Below, piece after piece: positions 16,323 to 25,322 of a stretch of DNA of 64,000 nucleotides. Below the pieces are notes generated by a model that worked only from the letters and a program-made list of their open reading frames with translations, was not told the DNA's origin and did no database searches. Position numbers and translations under genes: made by a program. The stretch covers positions 1 through 64,000 of the forward strand of contig DWWQ01000004.1 in the NCBI GenBank assembly GCA_019119615.1, given 5' to 3'. This stretch comes from Candidatus Alistipes stercoravium. GTDB lineage: Bacteria > Bacteroidota > Bacteroidia > Bacteroidales > Rikenellaceae. Position 1 is the first letter of the stretch. Each line of letters starts with the position of its first letter.

Positions 16323-16919
16323 TTATTCTATCTCCCGACGGTTGCGCAGTGCATGCGTAATCGTCAGTTCATCCACATATTCCAGTTCGTCGCCGAAGCC
16401 GATGCCCCGCGCGATGGAGGTGATCCGCAGCCCGGGGAACTGCCTGAGGCGGTTCATCAGGTAAAAGAGCGTCGTCTCCCCCTCGACCGAGGTCGAGATG
16501 GCGATGATGACCTCCTGCACCCCGCCCCGCGCAACCCGCTCGCAGAGCAGGTCGATCTTCAGATCCGACGGCGCGATGCCCTGCATCGGGGAGATCACGC
16601 CACCCAGCACATGGTACAGGCCCCGGTACTGGCGCGTATTCTCGATCGACAGCACGTCGGCCACCTGCTCGACGACGCAGATCGTCGTATGGTCGCGCTC
16701 CCGGTCGGCGCAGATCGGACAGATCTCCTCGTCCGAGAGGTTGTTGCACTGCGAGCAGTACCGGATCCCGTTGCGGAAGCGGTCGATGCTGCGCGTCATG
16801 TCGTGCACCGACTCGGGTTCCATCCGCAGGATGTGGATTGCCAGCCGCAAAGCCGTGCGGCGCCCCACACCCGGAAGTTTCGACAACTCGCCGACGACAT
16901 CCTGCAAAAGCCGCGACAT
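16323..16919 (-). CDS. recR: Recombination protein RecR
   Basis: This 198-residue protein has an N-terminal helix-hairpin-helix (LSKLPGVGRRTALRLA), a four-cysteine zinc finger (CSQCNNLSDEEICPIC) and a Toprim domain starting with TICVVEQVADVLSIE. RecR forms a clamp with RecO/RecF to load RecA at ssDNA gaps. The gene starts 4 bp after batE. Confidence 0.97.
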   Translation of the reverse strand: MSRLLQDVVGELSKLPGVGRRTALRLAIHILRMEPESVHDMTRSIDRFRNGIRYCSQCNNLSDEEICPICADRERDHTTICVVEQVADVLSIENTRQYRGLYHVLGGVISPMQGIAPSDLKIDLLCERVARGGVQEVIIAISTSVEGETTLFYLMNRLRQFPGLRITSIARGIGFGDELEYVDELTITHALRNRREIE

Positions 16920-16923
16920 GCCT

Positions 16924-17775
16924 TTAGATCGTTTCGATCGTTTTCGCCTCCAGCCAGCCCTTCTTGCCGTCGGCGATCGTAATCTCGCACCAGCCGTCCA
17001 GGCGATCCGTAATCGACACGAGCGTTCCCTCGTGCAGCACGAAAAGGTCCGTCGAGGACTTGTCCGGAGAACTCTTCACGGCCGTCGAGGCCGCCATGAC
17101 AACGGCCTGCGTGTCGTCGAGCATCTCCCGGCGTTCGCCCGCCGCGAAACTGGTCGTCAGCACGAAGAGCACGCCGGCGAGGATCGTTCCGTAAAACCCG
17201 GCCTTCCGCAGCGAGAGCCGCGTGGCAAGCAGGTAGAGCAGGAAAAGCCCCAGCGCCAGCACAAGCGCCGCCAACGAAAGGAGGCTCCAGGCCGTGCAGC
17301 TCATCGTGCGGCGTACGGCCCGCACCCACTCCGTCAGGAAGAAGTCGGGAATCGCCTCGATGCGGTCCTTGGCACGCGCCTCGGCCACCGAAAGGTTGTA
17401 GCGGATATCGTCGTTGCCCGGAGCAAGCCGCAGCGCCTTGTGGTAGTAGAGGATTGCGCGACCCGTCTGTCCGTCCTTGAAGCAGGCGTTGGCCAGGTTG
17501 TAATAGAGTTTCGCCGAACGCAGGTTTCGGGAGAGCAGCTCCCCGTAAAGTTCGATGGCCGCGTGGTAATCCGCATTGATATAGGCCGTATTGGCCTGGT
17601 CCCACAACGTCTCCGGAGCGGTCTGCTCCCCTGCGGCGACCGCCGGCGAGGCAGCCGCCGAATCCGCAGGCTGCACCACTTCGGAGGCCACCTCACCCGT
17701 CGCGGGCGTCGCCTCCCGGGCATAGGCGGAAGCCAGGCTTCCGAGCAGAATCATAACAAACAGCAAGCGCTTCAT
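16924..17775 (-). CDS. batE: BatE-like TPR/SH3 membrane protein
   Basis: This 283-residue protein has a signal peptide (1-20), a TPR block (about 60-125, including AELYGELLSRNLRSAKLYYNLANACFKDG-type repeats), two transmembrane segments (about 150-200) and a C-terminal bacterial SH3 domain (about 222-283, ending DGWCEITIADGKKGWLEAKTIE). This TPR-TM-SH3 layout is that of BatE in the Bacteroides aerotolerance operon, linked to oxygen or oxidative tolerance by genetic work in B. fragilis. It directly follows batD (4-bp gap). batA, batB and batC are not adjacent. Confidence 0.85.
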   Translation of the reverse strand: MKRLLFVMILLGSLASAYAREATPATGEVASEVVQPADSAAASPAVAAGEQTAPETLWDQANTAYINADYHAAIELYGELLSRNLRSAKLYYNLANACFKDGQTGRAILYYHKALRLAPGNDDIRYNLSVAEARAKDRIEAIPDFFLTEWVRAVRRTMSCTAWSLLSLAALVLALGLFLLYLLATRLSLRKAGFYGTILAGVLFVLTTSFAAGERREMLDDTQAVVMAASTAVKSSPDKSSTDLFVLHEGTLVSITDRLDGWCEITIADGKKGWLEAKTIETI

Positions 17776-17779
17776 GGCA

Positions 17780-19651
17780 TCAACGTTTTATTACCGACTC
17801 GATCCGGGAGATCAGGTCCACGCCTTCGGAATAGATGTCGCTCATCTGCACCGAAGCCGCGGGCGAATACTGCGCCTCGTCGCACTGGGAGATGATCGCC
17901 GTGAAACGGTGGGCTTCCTCGGCCGAAACGCCCCGTTTGGAGAGCTCCTCGCGGACGTTCTCCTTCGTAAGGTTGGCCACCGGGATGTTGAACTTGTCGC
18001 TCATGTAGCCCCACAGCGCCCGCAGCATCTCCTCGTAGAAGGCGTGGCGGTCCTGCGCCTCCATATAGGACCTGGCGGCGCGGAAGCGCTGCACGGCGAC
18101 CTTGTTGGCCCGCCGGCCCCGCATCAGGGCGACATTCTGCGACTCGCGGATCCGCTTGCGCAGGGCGACATAGGCCACGGCAAAGCAGACAAGAACGGCA
18201 CACAGGGCAATCCAGTAGCCTCCGCTGAAGAGGAACGGCCTGCCCGCCGCACGCAGCTGCGGAGCTCCCAGCCGGATGAAGCGGATATCCTCGCCGAGCA
18301 TCTTCACCTCCTCCTTCGACATGCCGCGGCCCTGCATGACCACGGCATCACCGCCGCCGCCCTTCGCATCGGGCGTGATCTCGAAGGTCATCGGACGCGA
18401 CCGGAGCGTAACGTACTGGCGCCGCTTCAGATCGAAATAGGTGAACTCGATCGGGGCGATTTCGTAGGTTCCCTCGGCACGGGCGATGAAGGGATACTCG
18501 AATTGCCGGTATCCGGAGATGCCCGACGCCGAAGTATTGATCGACTCGGTGGTCTTGACGTTATACTGTTCGAAGGAGCCGGGCAGCGTGAGTTTCGGGG
18601 CCTGCACGAAGGTCAGGTTACCCGTTCCGGAGATCTTCACCGTGCAGGTGGCTCCCGAATTGGCCGCGAAATGGTCCGTCGGCAGGTCGGTATCCATGCG
18701 GAACGAGCCCACGGCGCCGCTGAAGCTCGAGGGCGCGCCCTCGGGAAGCGGTTTTACCTCGATCGATGTACGCTGGCTCTGCACCTTGCGGGGTACGTTG
18801 TAAACCTCGCGCCCGCTGCCGAAGAAAGGATCCATGTTGCGGCGGCTCTGCACCACGACCTGTGCCACGACGGTGATGTCCACGGGATCGACCGACAGCG
18901 TGCCGACCTGCTGCGGATAGAGCAGGTACTCGAACAGCACGCGCGTCTCGTAAACCTTGCCGTTGTAGGTCTCGCGTCCCACGCGCGCCGCATTGGGGTC
19001 CGTAAGGTCCTGCGACCAGAAGCCGTTGAACGACGGAGCCGACTCGGGAACGATGTTCACATAGGGAACGCGCGTATAGAGCTTGAAGGCCACATGCAGC
19101 GGCTCGTTCTTGTAAACCGACGTCTGCGACACGACGGCCCGCAACAGAATGTCGTCCTTGCCGATCTGCTGCTGCACGCTCTGCTGACGGGCACTCTCGT
19201 CGGAATCGCCGCCACCGCCCGCAGGACGCTGCTGCGACCGCGAGGCATCCCCTTCGTTCACGATCTCGACGGGCAGGGGCTGTGTCCGGTAGGTCGTACC
19301 GTCCACGGCGATCTCCGCCGCACCGATCGTTACGTTGCCGGCACTCTGCGGCAGCAGTACATAGGTGATCGTGTAGTTGATGCTTTTGGTCATCGTACTA
19401 CCCACGATCTGTACGGACTGCCCGCGCGACTCGGCAGGACCGGCGATCACGTCGAACCCTTCGAAGGAGGGGGCCCTGAAACTTCCGTCGTCGGGCGAGG
19501 CGTTCAGCGCGAACTCCACGCGGAAGGCCTCCCCTACGGCAACCGTCAGCGGCGAATGGGCCTCGAAGGTAACCTTCTCGGCGCCGAACGCCCTGAAAGC
19601 CACCGCGACGAGGAGTGCCGCACCCACTATTTTCGCAATAAAACCTTTCAT
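17780..19651 (-). CDS. batD: BatD family envelope protein
   Basis: This 623-residue protein has a signal peptide (1-23), tandem Ig-like beta domains typical of BatD (VTFEAHSPLTVAVGEAFRVEFAL ...), one transmembrane helix (about 470-490, FSGGYWIALCAVLVCFAVAYVAL) and a cytoplasmic C-terminal helical tail. BatD is part of the Bat complex, thought to act on envelope or oxidative stress; its biochemistry is unsettled. It starts 51 bp after fumarase and precedes batE. Confidence 0.88.
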   Translation of the reverse strand: MKGFIAKIVGAALLVAVAFRAFGAEKVTFEAHSPLTVAVGEAFRVEFALNASPDDGSFRAPSFEGFDVIAGPAESRGQSVQIVGSTMTKSINYTITYVLLPQSAGNVTIGAAEIAVDGTTYRTQPLPVEIVNEGDASRSQQRPAGGGGDSDESARQQSVQQQIGKDDILLRAVVSQTSVYKNEPLHVAFKLYTRVPYVNIVPESAPSFNGFWSQDLTDPNAARVGRETYNGKVYETRVLFEYLLYPQQVGTLSVDPVDITVVAQVVVQSRRNMDPFFGSGREVYNVPRKVQSQRTSIEVKPLPEGAPSSFSGAVGSFRMDTDLPTDHFAANSGATCTVKISGTGNLTFVQAPKLTLPGSFEQYNVKTTESINTSASGISGYRQFEYPFIARAEGTYEIAPIEFTYFDLKRRQYVTLRSRPMTFEITPDAKGGGGDAVVMQGRGMSKEEVKMLGEDIRFIRLGAPQLRAAGRPFLFSGGYWIALCAVLVCFAVAYVALRKRIRESQNVALMRGRRANKVAVQRFRAARSYMEAQDRHAFYEEMLRALWGYMSDKFNIPVANLTKENVREELSKRGVSAEEAHRFTAIISQCDEAQYSPAASVQMSDIYSEGVDLISRIESVIKR

Positions 19652-19702
19652 CGATTTTACAACGTACGGCCCAGACCGGTTAGTATCCGGGCCGCCGGGT
19701 TT

Positions 19703-21316
19703 TTAGTGTTTGAAATCGGCGAAAAAGTCGTTGCCCTTGTCATCGACGATGATGAAGGCGGGGAAGTTCTCGACGTAGATCTTGCGCACGGCCTCCATGC
19801 CCAGTTCGGGGAAGTCCACGACCTCGACCGACTTGATGGAGTTCTTGGCCAGGATCGCCGCCGGACCGCCGATCGAACCCAGGTAGAAGCCGCCGTTGGC
19901 CTTGCAGGCGTCCGTTACGGCCTGCGAGCGGTTGCCCTTGGCCACCATCACCATCGAGCCGCCGTGCTTCTGGAACAGATCGACATAGGGGTCCATACGT
20001 CCTGCCGTCGTCGGGCCGAACGATCCCGAAGCCATGCCGGCAGGAGTCTTTGCCGGACCGGCGTAGTAAACCGGGTGCTTCTTGAAGTACTCGGGCATCG
20101 GCTTGCCCTCGTCGAGCATCTGCTTGATGCGGGCGTGGGCGATGTCGCGGGCCACGATGAGCGTGCCGCGCAGGTTCAGACGCGTCTTGATCGGATACTT
20201 CGTCAGGATCTCGCGCACCTTGTCCATACCCTCGTCCAGATCGATGTCCACCGCGGGCGACATGGCCGGAGCCTCCTTCGGCAGGAAGCGGGCAGGGTTC
20301 TTCTCGAGCTCCTCGAGGAAGATGCCCTCGGGCGTGATCTTCGCCTTGATGTTGCGGTCGGCCGAGCAGCTGACGCCGATGGCCACGGGGCACGAGGCGG
20401 CGTGGCGCGGCGCGCGGATCACGCGCACGTCATGCACGAGGTACTTGCCGCCGAACTGGGCGCCCACACCGCTCTCGCGGCAGATCTTGAGCACCTTCTC
20501 CTCCCACTCCAGATCGCGGAAGCAGCGGCCGCCCTCGTTGCCCGAGGTCGGAAGCTCGTCGAGGTAGCCGGCCGAAGCCTTCTTCACCGTCGAGAGGCAC
20601 ATCTCGGCCGACGTGCCGCCGATGCAGATGGCCAGGTGGTAGGGCGGGCAGGCCGACGTGCCGAGGTCGAAGATATGCTGCTGGATGAATTTCGTGAGCG
20701 ACTCCTCGTTGAGCAGCGCCTTGGTCTGCTGGTAGAGGAAGGTCTTGTTGGCCGAGCCGCCACCCTTGGTGATGAAGAGGAACTCGTACTCCATGCCGGG
20801 CTTGCCGCCGTAGATGTCGATCTGCGCCGGAAGGTTCGTGCCCGAGTTCTTCTCGTCGATCATCGTGAAGGGTACGACCTGCGAATAGCGGAGGTTGCGC
20901 TCCTTATAGGTCTCATAGACACCCTTTGCGATGCACTCGGCATCGTCGGCGCCGGTCCAGACATCCTCGCCCTTGTGGCCGATGCAGATGGCCGTACCGG
21001 TATCCTGGCAGGTCGGGAGCTCGCCCTCGGCGGCCACGCACTGGTTGAGCAGCATCGTGTAGGCCACGAACTTGTCGTTGTCGGTAGCCTCGGGATCATC
21101 GAGGATGTTGCGCAGCTTCTGCAGATGCGCCGAGCGCAGGTAGAACGAGACGTCCGAGTAGGCCGCCTTCGAAAGCAGTTCGAGACCTGCGGGGTCCACC
21201 TTCAAGATCTTGCGTCCGTCGCACTCGACGACCTTCACATAATCCTTCGTCAAAAGACGGTACTTCGTTTTGTCCTCCTGAATCGGGAAGGGCTCCTGAT
21301 AAATGAAGTCTGCCAT
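19703..21316 (-). CDS. fum: Fumarate hydratase, class I (Fe-S)
   Basis: This 537-residue class I fumarase interconverts fumarate and malate using an oxygen-sensitive 4Fe-4S cluster. Family markers are [10 protein letters not shown] (first cluster Cys), [32 protein letters not shown] (second Cys region), [14 protein letters not shown], and the C-terminal half with [31 protein letters not shown] start at [15 protein letters not shown] (21316), since the longer ORF start (21460) has no family similarity. The likely promoter (minus TAAATTTG, 21508-21515) leaves a leader of about 185 nt. It is the first gene of the fum-batD-batE-recR-mdh run. Confidence 0.96.
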   Translation of the reverse strand: MADFIYQEPFPIQEDKTKYRLLTKDYVKVVECDGRKILKVDPAGLELLSKAAYSDVSFYLRSAHLQKLRNILDDPEATDNDKFVAYTMLLNQCVAAEGELPTCQDTGTAICIGHKGEDVWTGADDAECIAKGVYETYKERNLRYSQVVPFTMIDEKNSGTNLPAQIDIYGGKPGMEYEFLFITKGGGSANKTFLYQQTKALLNEESLTKFIQQHIFDLGTSACPPYHLAICIGGTSAEMCLSTVKKASAGYLDELPTSGNEGGRCFRDLEWEEKVLKICRESGVGAQFGGKYLVHDVRVIRAPRHAASCPVAIGVSCSADRNIKAKITPEGIFLEELEKNPARFLPKEAPAMSPAVDIDLDEGMDKVREILTKYPIKTRLNLRGTLIVARDIAHARIKQMLDEGKPMPEYFKKHPVYYAGPAKTPAGMASGSFGPTTAGRMDPYVDLFQKHGGSMVMVAKGNRSQAVTDACKANGGFYLGSIGGPAAILAKNSIKSVEVVDFPELGMEAVRKIYVENFPAFIIVDDKGNDFFADFKH

Positions 21317-21507
21317 AATTCCAGTACTTATTATTAATGTTCGTGTATGATCGGAACCGTACGCCGCGCAGCATCTCTCCGCGGCGGGCCTCCGGAAGCG
21401 GCACGCAGGGCGTTCCTCTCTCCGAAGGGTGCTCCGGTGCGCCAAACGGGTCCCACTCAAGGCAAAAGCCCCGCCCGGGACCTGTCCCCCGCTCCGGAAA
21501 CTCCGTG

Positions 21508-21515
21508 CAAATTTA
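21508..21515 (-). promoter_or_regulatory. -7 box for the fum operon
   Basis: The minus strand reads TAAATTTG in the 547-bp divergent region between fum and fba. Confidence 0.5.
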
Positions 21516-21598
21516 CAAAAAACAATCCGTTTTGCACAACTATTTTCGGTGGACTGTTATTTTTTTCACAAAAAAAATGCATTGTCCGGATTTTTCCC

Positions 21599-21606
21599 TA
21601 AATTTG
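21599..21606 (+). promoter_or_regulatory. Distal promoter in the fum-fba gap
   Basis: TAAATTTG is preceded ~43 bp upstream by GTTATTTTTTTCAC. The same pair of elements with nearly the same spacing recurs ~215 bp downstream, directly before fba. Confidence 0.5.
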
Positions 21607-21611
21607 CAATG

Positions 21612-21782
21612 ATCGGGTGTGTTTTTCCATCGCCTGCCGCTACCCCGCAAAACGCAGCAGACCACCCGGAAAGGCACTGAAAAAGGGATCCGAAGGGCAC
21701 ACGGGATACCTCCGGGCGACCGCAGCCCCCATCCCCAAAAACGCATGTGGCACCGAAGTGCGGGGCCGCCCGTTATTTTTTC
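21612..21782 (+). ncRNA. Possible structured RNA or long leader upstream of fba
   Basis: This stretch between two promoter-like boxes holds no convincing ORF. GTGTGTTTTT (21617-21626) can pair with AAAAACGCAT (21737-21746) over 10 bp. A tight GCAC-CGAA-GTGC hairpin follows (21750-21761). CGGG near the 5' end can pair with CCCG just before TTATTTTTT, which would act as a terminator U-run. A long bulged rod with a 3' U-tract recalls 6S-type RNAs, but I cannot recognise a family from memory; it may simply be the fba leader. Confidence 0.3.
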
Positions 21783-21813
21783 ACGAAACGGAGGCTTTAT
21801 TTAGATTTTTTAG

Positions 21814-21821
21814 TAAATTTG
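21814..21821 (+). promoter_or_regulatory. Proximal fba promoter
   Basis: TAAATTTG lies 42 nt before the fba ATG, with GTTATTTTTTCAC ~42 bp upstream of the box. Confidence 0.6.
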
Positions 21822-21863
21822 CATCGCCGAAAAACGACAAGATTCACTTAAACACTCAATAGT

Positions 21864-22865
21864 ATGGTATCGTACAAAGATCTGGGCCTCGTGAACACCC
21901 GCGAGATGTTCGCCAAGGCCATCAAGGGCGGCTACGCCGTTCCGGCTTTCAACTTCAACAACATGGAGCAGCTCCAGGCCATCATCCAGGCTGCTGCCGA
22001 GACCAAGTCGCCGGTGATCCTCCAGGTTTCGAAGGGCGCCCGCAACTACGCCAACCAGACCCTGCTGCGCTACATGGCCGAAGGTGCCGTGGAGTATGCC
22101 AAGGAGCTGGGCTGGGCAAAGCCCCAGATCGTCCTGCACCTCGACCACGGAGATTCGTTCGAACTCTGCAAGAGCTGCGTGGACATGGGCTTCTCGTCGG
22201 TGATGATCGACGGTTCGTCGCTGCCCTATGACGAGAACGTCGCCCTGACGAAGAAGGTCGTGGAGTATGCCCACCAGTTCGACGTAACGGTCGAAGGCGA
22301 GCTGGGCGTGCTGGCCGGCGTCGAGGACGAGGTAGCCGCCGAGGAGAGCCACTACACCAAGCCCGAGGAGGTCGTTGATTTCGTAACGAAGACCGGCGTG
22401 GATTCGCTGGCCATCTCGATCGGCACTTCGCACGGAGCCTACAAGTTCACGCCCGAGCAGTGCACCGTGGATCCCAAGACGGGCCGTCTGGTTCCGCCCC
22501 CCCTGGCATTCGACGTGCTCGCAGCCATCGAGAAGGAGCTTCCGGGCTTCCCCATCGTGCTCCACGGATCGTCGTCGGTACCCCAGGAGGAGGTCGATAC
22601 GATCAACAAGTACGGCGGTGCGCTGAAGGCTGCCGTAGGTATTCCCGAGGAGGAGCTGCGCCAGGCTGCCAAGAGCGCTGTCTGCAAGATCAACATCGAC
22701 TCCGACTCGCGTCTTGCCATGACGGCCGCCATCCGCGAGGTCTTCGCCACGAAGCCCGCCGAGTTCGACCCGCGCAAGTACCTGGGTCCGGCCCGCGACA
22801 ACATGAAGAAGCTCTACATCCACAAGATCAAGGAGGTTCTCGGTTCGGACGGCAAGGCCGAGTAA
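21864..22865 (+). CDS. fba: Class II fructose-bisphosphate aldolase
   Basis: This 333-residue zinc aldolase of glycolysis and gluconeogenesis splits fructose 1,6-bisphosphate into DHAP and glyceraldehyde 3-phosphate. Visible markers are AFNFNNMEQLQAI, the zinc/catalytic segment VLHLDHGDSFELC, VEGELGVLAGVEDE, the second zinc His in ISIGTSHGAYKF and the phosphate-binding VLHGSSSVP. The single-copy gene is flanked by its own promoter and a terminator. Confidence 0.95.
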   Translation: MVSYKDLGLVNTREMFAKAIKGGYAVPAFNFNNMEQLQAIIQAAAETKSPVILQVSKGARNYANQTLLRYMAEGAVEYAKELGWAKPQIVLHLDHGDSFELCKSCVDMGFSSVMIDGSSLPYDENVALTKKVVEYAHQFDVTVEGELGVLAGVEDEVAAEESHYTKPEEVVDFVTKTGVDSLAISIGTSHGAYKFTPEQCTVDPKTGRLVPPPLAFDVLAAIEKELPGFPIVLHGSSSVPQEEVDTINKYGGALKAAVGIPEEELRQAAKSAVCKINIDSDSRLAMTAAIREVFATKPAEFDPRKYLGPARDNMKKLYIHKIKEVLGSDGKAE

Positions 22866-22884
22866 GGATCGGTTCCCGAAAACG

Positions 22885-22920
22885 AAAAACCGGAGGTTCG
22901 CAAAGAACCCCCGGTTTTTT
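22885..22920 (+). terminator. Terminator after fba
   Basis: AAAAACCGGAGGTTC, loop, GAACCCCCGGTTTTTT: ~20 bp past the fba stop. Confidence 0.85.
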
Positions 22921-22957
22921 ATTAATTCTAATATATAAGAAACTCATAAAAACTTGC

Positions 22958-22965
22958 TATATTTG
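22958..22965 (+). promoter_or_regulatory. Promoter for a very small ORF
   Basis: TATATTTG lies directly after the fba terminator and 20 nt before the ATG of the 23-codon ORF. Confidence 0.5.
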
Positions 22966-22985
22966 CATATCATAATAAGACAAAA

Positions 22986-23057
22986 ATGTGGCTATTTATT
23001 TTCGTATTTGGATTTCTCGGCTGTATGAGTCAAGCATTCAAGGATGCCGATAAATAA
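22986..23057 (+). CDS. Candidate 23-residue hydrophobic peptide
   Basis: This ORF is too short for the ORF track. It begins MWLFIFVFGFLGCMSQ and ends in a charged tail KDADK, i.e. a single short hydrophobic helix with a lysine/aspartate end, like many bacterial micro-membrane proteins. It is AT-rich compared with the neighbouring genes, has a good -7 box 20 nt upstream and is isolated by the fba terminator. It could also be a non-coding transcript or a remnant of a longer gene; there is no homology I can name. Confidence 0.35.
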   Translation: MWLFIFVFGFLGCMSQAFKDADK

Positions 23058-23093
23058 CGCATCGTTTCAATTGTACTATTACATTCTTGCCGC

Positions 23094-24053
23094 CTATTGC
23101 CGGTTGTCGGGAATGTATTTTTCGACAAACGCGCCCACGCGCCGCGTATACTCCTCGCGGTTGTCGCGGTAGGACATGGCATGCGCGGCACCCGGAACGA
23201 CCCACAACTCCTTTTCGCCCGGCTTGGCCTCGTAGAGCGGATAGACCATGCGCGTGGGGACGAAATCGTCGGCATCTCCGTGGATGAAGAGCATCGGACG
23301 GTCGCAGCGCGCCACCTGCCGGAGGGCCGAAGCCTCGCGGAAATTCCAGCCATAGCGCAGGTCGCAGAGCCAGCTGGCCACATGCAGCAGCGGGAAAGCC
23401 GGCAGCGAGAACTGCTCGCGGAGCTCCTTCGAGAACTGGTCCCAGACGCTCGTATAGCCGCAATCCTCGACGAAGCACTTCACATAGGGCTGCTGCGCCT
23501 CTCCCGAAACCATCATCGTCGTGGCGGCCCCCATCGAGATGCCGTGCACGACCATCCGCGTATTCCCGCCGAAGATCGCGTTCGCCACCTCCATCCACTG
23601 CAGGACGTCGAGCCGGTCGCGCCACCCCATCCGGATGGCCCGGCCTTCGCTCGCTCCGTGGTAATGCAGGTCGGGCAGCAGGATGTTGAAACCCAGGTCG
23701 TGGTTGTAGAGGTAGCCGATCATCAGCATCCGCACGGCATTGTCCGTATAGCCGTGGACGATCACCGCCGTCCGGTCCGTCGGCTGCGGCGCCGCGGCAT
23801 AGATCGCATGCAGCCGCTCGCCCTCCGCTCCCGTAATGACCGTATCGCGCAGGGCCCCCGTCGTGCGGAGGCTGTCGATCCATCCCTCGAGGAAGGGATA
23901 TTCCTCACACATATATTTATAGGAGGAGGCCTCCTTCTCCGCCATCACCGCATCGGGCCGCAGGGCATAGGAGAGCAGGTAGAAGCTGCCTCCCAAAAGG
24001 GCCGCCGCTACGACCAGCACGACAACGGCAGCGATTCGAACAATCCGTTTCAT
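23094..24053 (-). CDS. Membrane-anchored alpha/beta hydrolase
   Basis: This 319-residue protein has one N-terminal transmembrane/signal-anchor helix (residues 5-30) and an alpha/beta-hydrolase fold. The fold shows an oxyanion strand TAVIVHGYTDNAVRM, nucleophile elbow VHGISMGAATT (Ser in GxSxG), acid region LFIHGDADDFVPTRM and the catalytic histidine in PGAAHAMSYRDN. It resembles the BEM46/FrsA-like serine hydrolases often found in Bacteroidota, probably facing the periplasm. The substrate is unknown. It sits 89 bp after the threonine dehydrogenase gene, separated by a terminator-like stem. Confidence 0.85.
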   Translation of the reverse strand: MKRIVRIAAVVVLVVAAALLGGSFYLLSYALRPDAVMAEKEASSYKYMCEEYPFLEGWIDSLRTTGALRDTVITGAEGERLHAIYAAAPQPTDRTAVIVHGYTDNAVRMLMIGYLYNHDLGFNILLPDLHYHGASEGRAIRMGWRDRLDVLQWMEVANAIFGGNTRMVVHGISMGAATTMMVSGEAQQPYVKCFVEDCGYTSVWDQFSKELREQFSLPAFPLLHVASWLCDLRYGWNFREASALRQVARCDRPMLFIHGDADDFVPTRMVYPLYEAKPGEKELWVVPGAAHAMSYRDNREEYTRRVGAFVEKYIPDNRQ

Positions 24054-24083
24054 GATTTTCCGGTTTTATGCATACAAAACAGC

Positions 24084-24114
24084 CGTCGGAGCAAAAATCC
24101 TGCCCCGACGGCCG
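24084..24114 (-). terminator. Terminator after the threonine dehydrogenase gene
   Basis: On the minus strand GCCGTCGGGGC and GCTCCGACGGC pair around an AT-rich loop, followed by TGTTTTGT. Confidence 0.65.
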
Positions 24115-24142
24115 TTCTCGTTTTCACCTGCCGGGTCAAGGA

Positions 24143-25093
24143 TCAGTTCTTGCCCAGCTTGGTGCGGATATGTGCGAGCATGTCGTCGGTCATGCGCGAG
24201 AGGTCCCATTCGGGTTTCCAGCCCCACTCCTCGCGGGCGCAGGTGTCGTCCAGCGAATTGGGCCAGCTCTCGGCAATCTCGCGCTTCACGGGATCGATGT
24301 CGTAGTTCATCTTGAAGTCCGGCAGCCGCTTGCGGATCTCGGCATAGATGATCTCGGGCGTGAAGCTCATCGACGCGATGTTGAAGCTGTTGCGGTGCAC
24401 GAGTTTCGAAGGATCGGCCTCCATGAGCTCCACGCAGGCGCGCAGGGCATCGGGCATGTAGATCATGTCCATGTAGACGTCGGCCGGCACGGGACAGGTG
24501 AAATGCCCGCTGCGGATCGCCTCATAGTAGATCTCGACGGCGTAGTCCGTCGTGCCGCCTCCGGGAAGCGTAACGTTCGAGATGATGCCCGGGAAACGCA
24601 CCGAACGGGTATCGACACCGAACTTGTGGTGGTAATAGTTGCCCAGCATCTCGCCCGTAACCTTGCAGACGCCGTAGATGGTCGTCGGCTGCATGATCGT
24701 ATCCTGCGGGGTCTTGTCCTTGGGCGACGTGGGGCCGAAGGCTCCGATCGACGAAGGCGTAAAGAGGGCGCAGTGGTGCTGGCGGGCCACCTCAAGCGAA
24801 TTGTTCAGCGCTCCCATATTGACGTTCCAGGCCATCTGGGGATTCCGCTCGCCCACGGCGGAGAGCAGCGCCACGAGGTTGAAGATCGTATCGACGTGGT
24901 ACCTTGCCACCACCGATGCCATAGCCGTGGCATCAAGGGCGTTGAGCACCTCGAAGGGGCCGTCTTCTCCCAAAGATTTGCATTCGCGCATGTCGGTGGC
25001 CACGACGTTCGCCCCACCGTAGATCTTGCGCAGATAAACTGTCAGCTCGGAACCGATCTGGCCTCCGGCGCCTACTATCAGAATACGTTTCAT
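24143..25093 (-). CDS. SDR-type L-threonine 3-dehydrogenase / NAD-dependent epimerase family
   Basis: This 316-residue extended short-chain dehydrogenase has the NAD-binding motif ILIVGAGGQIGSELTVYL, a catalytic serine region TPSSIGAFGP and the Y-x3-K pair in IYGVCKVTGEMLG. The arrangement and the C-terminus (WGWKPEWDLSRMTDDML) match the epimerase-like L-threonine dehydrogenases that oxidise threonine to 2-amino-3-oxobutyrate. The usual partner kbl is not adjacent, so substrate assignment is probable, not certain. The start MKRILIVG (25093) is preferred over the ORF-track start 25162. Confidence 0.85.
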   Translation of the reverse strand: MKRILIVGAGGQIGSELTVYLRKIYGGANVVATDMRECKSLGEDGPFEVLNALDATAMASVVARYHVDTIFNLVALLSAVGERNPQMAWNVNMGALNNSLEVARQHHCALFTPSSIGAFGPTSPKDKTPQDTIMQPTTIYGVCKVTGEMLGNYYHHKFGVDTRSVRFPGIISNVTLPGGGTTDYAVEIYYEAIRSGHFTCPVPADVYMDMIYMPDALRACVELMEADPSKLVHRNSFNIASMSFTPEIIYAEIRKRLPDFKMNYDIDPVKREIAESWPNSLDDTCAREEWGWKPEWDLSRMTDDMLAHIRTKLGKN

Positions 25094-25177
25094 CTGTTTG
25101 TGGTTGTAATTGCGTAGTAAAGATAGAAAATAATTGTGAAAAGCGCACATTTTTTTGGTCATTTCATTTTTCTTATG

Positions 25178-25185
25178 TACTTTTG
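25178..25185 (+). promoter_or_regulatory. tRNA-Thr promoter
   Basis: TACTTTTG lies 20 bp before the mature tRNA 5' end. The same octamer stands before tRNA-Ser at 62226-62233. Confidence 0.65.
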
Positions 25186-25205
25186 CACCACTCGAACAGA
25201 AAACT

Positions 25206-25277
<72 letters not shown>

Positions 25278-25292
25278 CGATCTTCGAAGAAG

Positions 25293-25322
25293 CGGTGCTA
25301 TCCGGAAGGATGGCACCGTTTC
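25293..25322 (+). terminator. Hairpin after tRNA-Thr
   Basis: An 11-bp stem with a GGAA tetraloop is followed by TTTCG. The T-run is short, so it could be a processing or termination element. Confidence 0.5.

Noticed and set aside
17774-21337. 1187-codon plus-strand ORF
   Set aside because: It is antisense to batE, batD and fum, with a composition typical of GC-rich shadow frames (His/Arg/Val-rich) and no domain. The minus-strand genes are clearly real.
21609-21680. Short ORF directly behind the distal fba promoter
   Set aside because: Proline/alanine-rich random-looking product; the stretch is better explained as leader or structured RNA.
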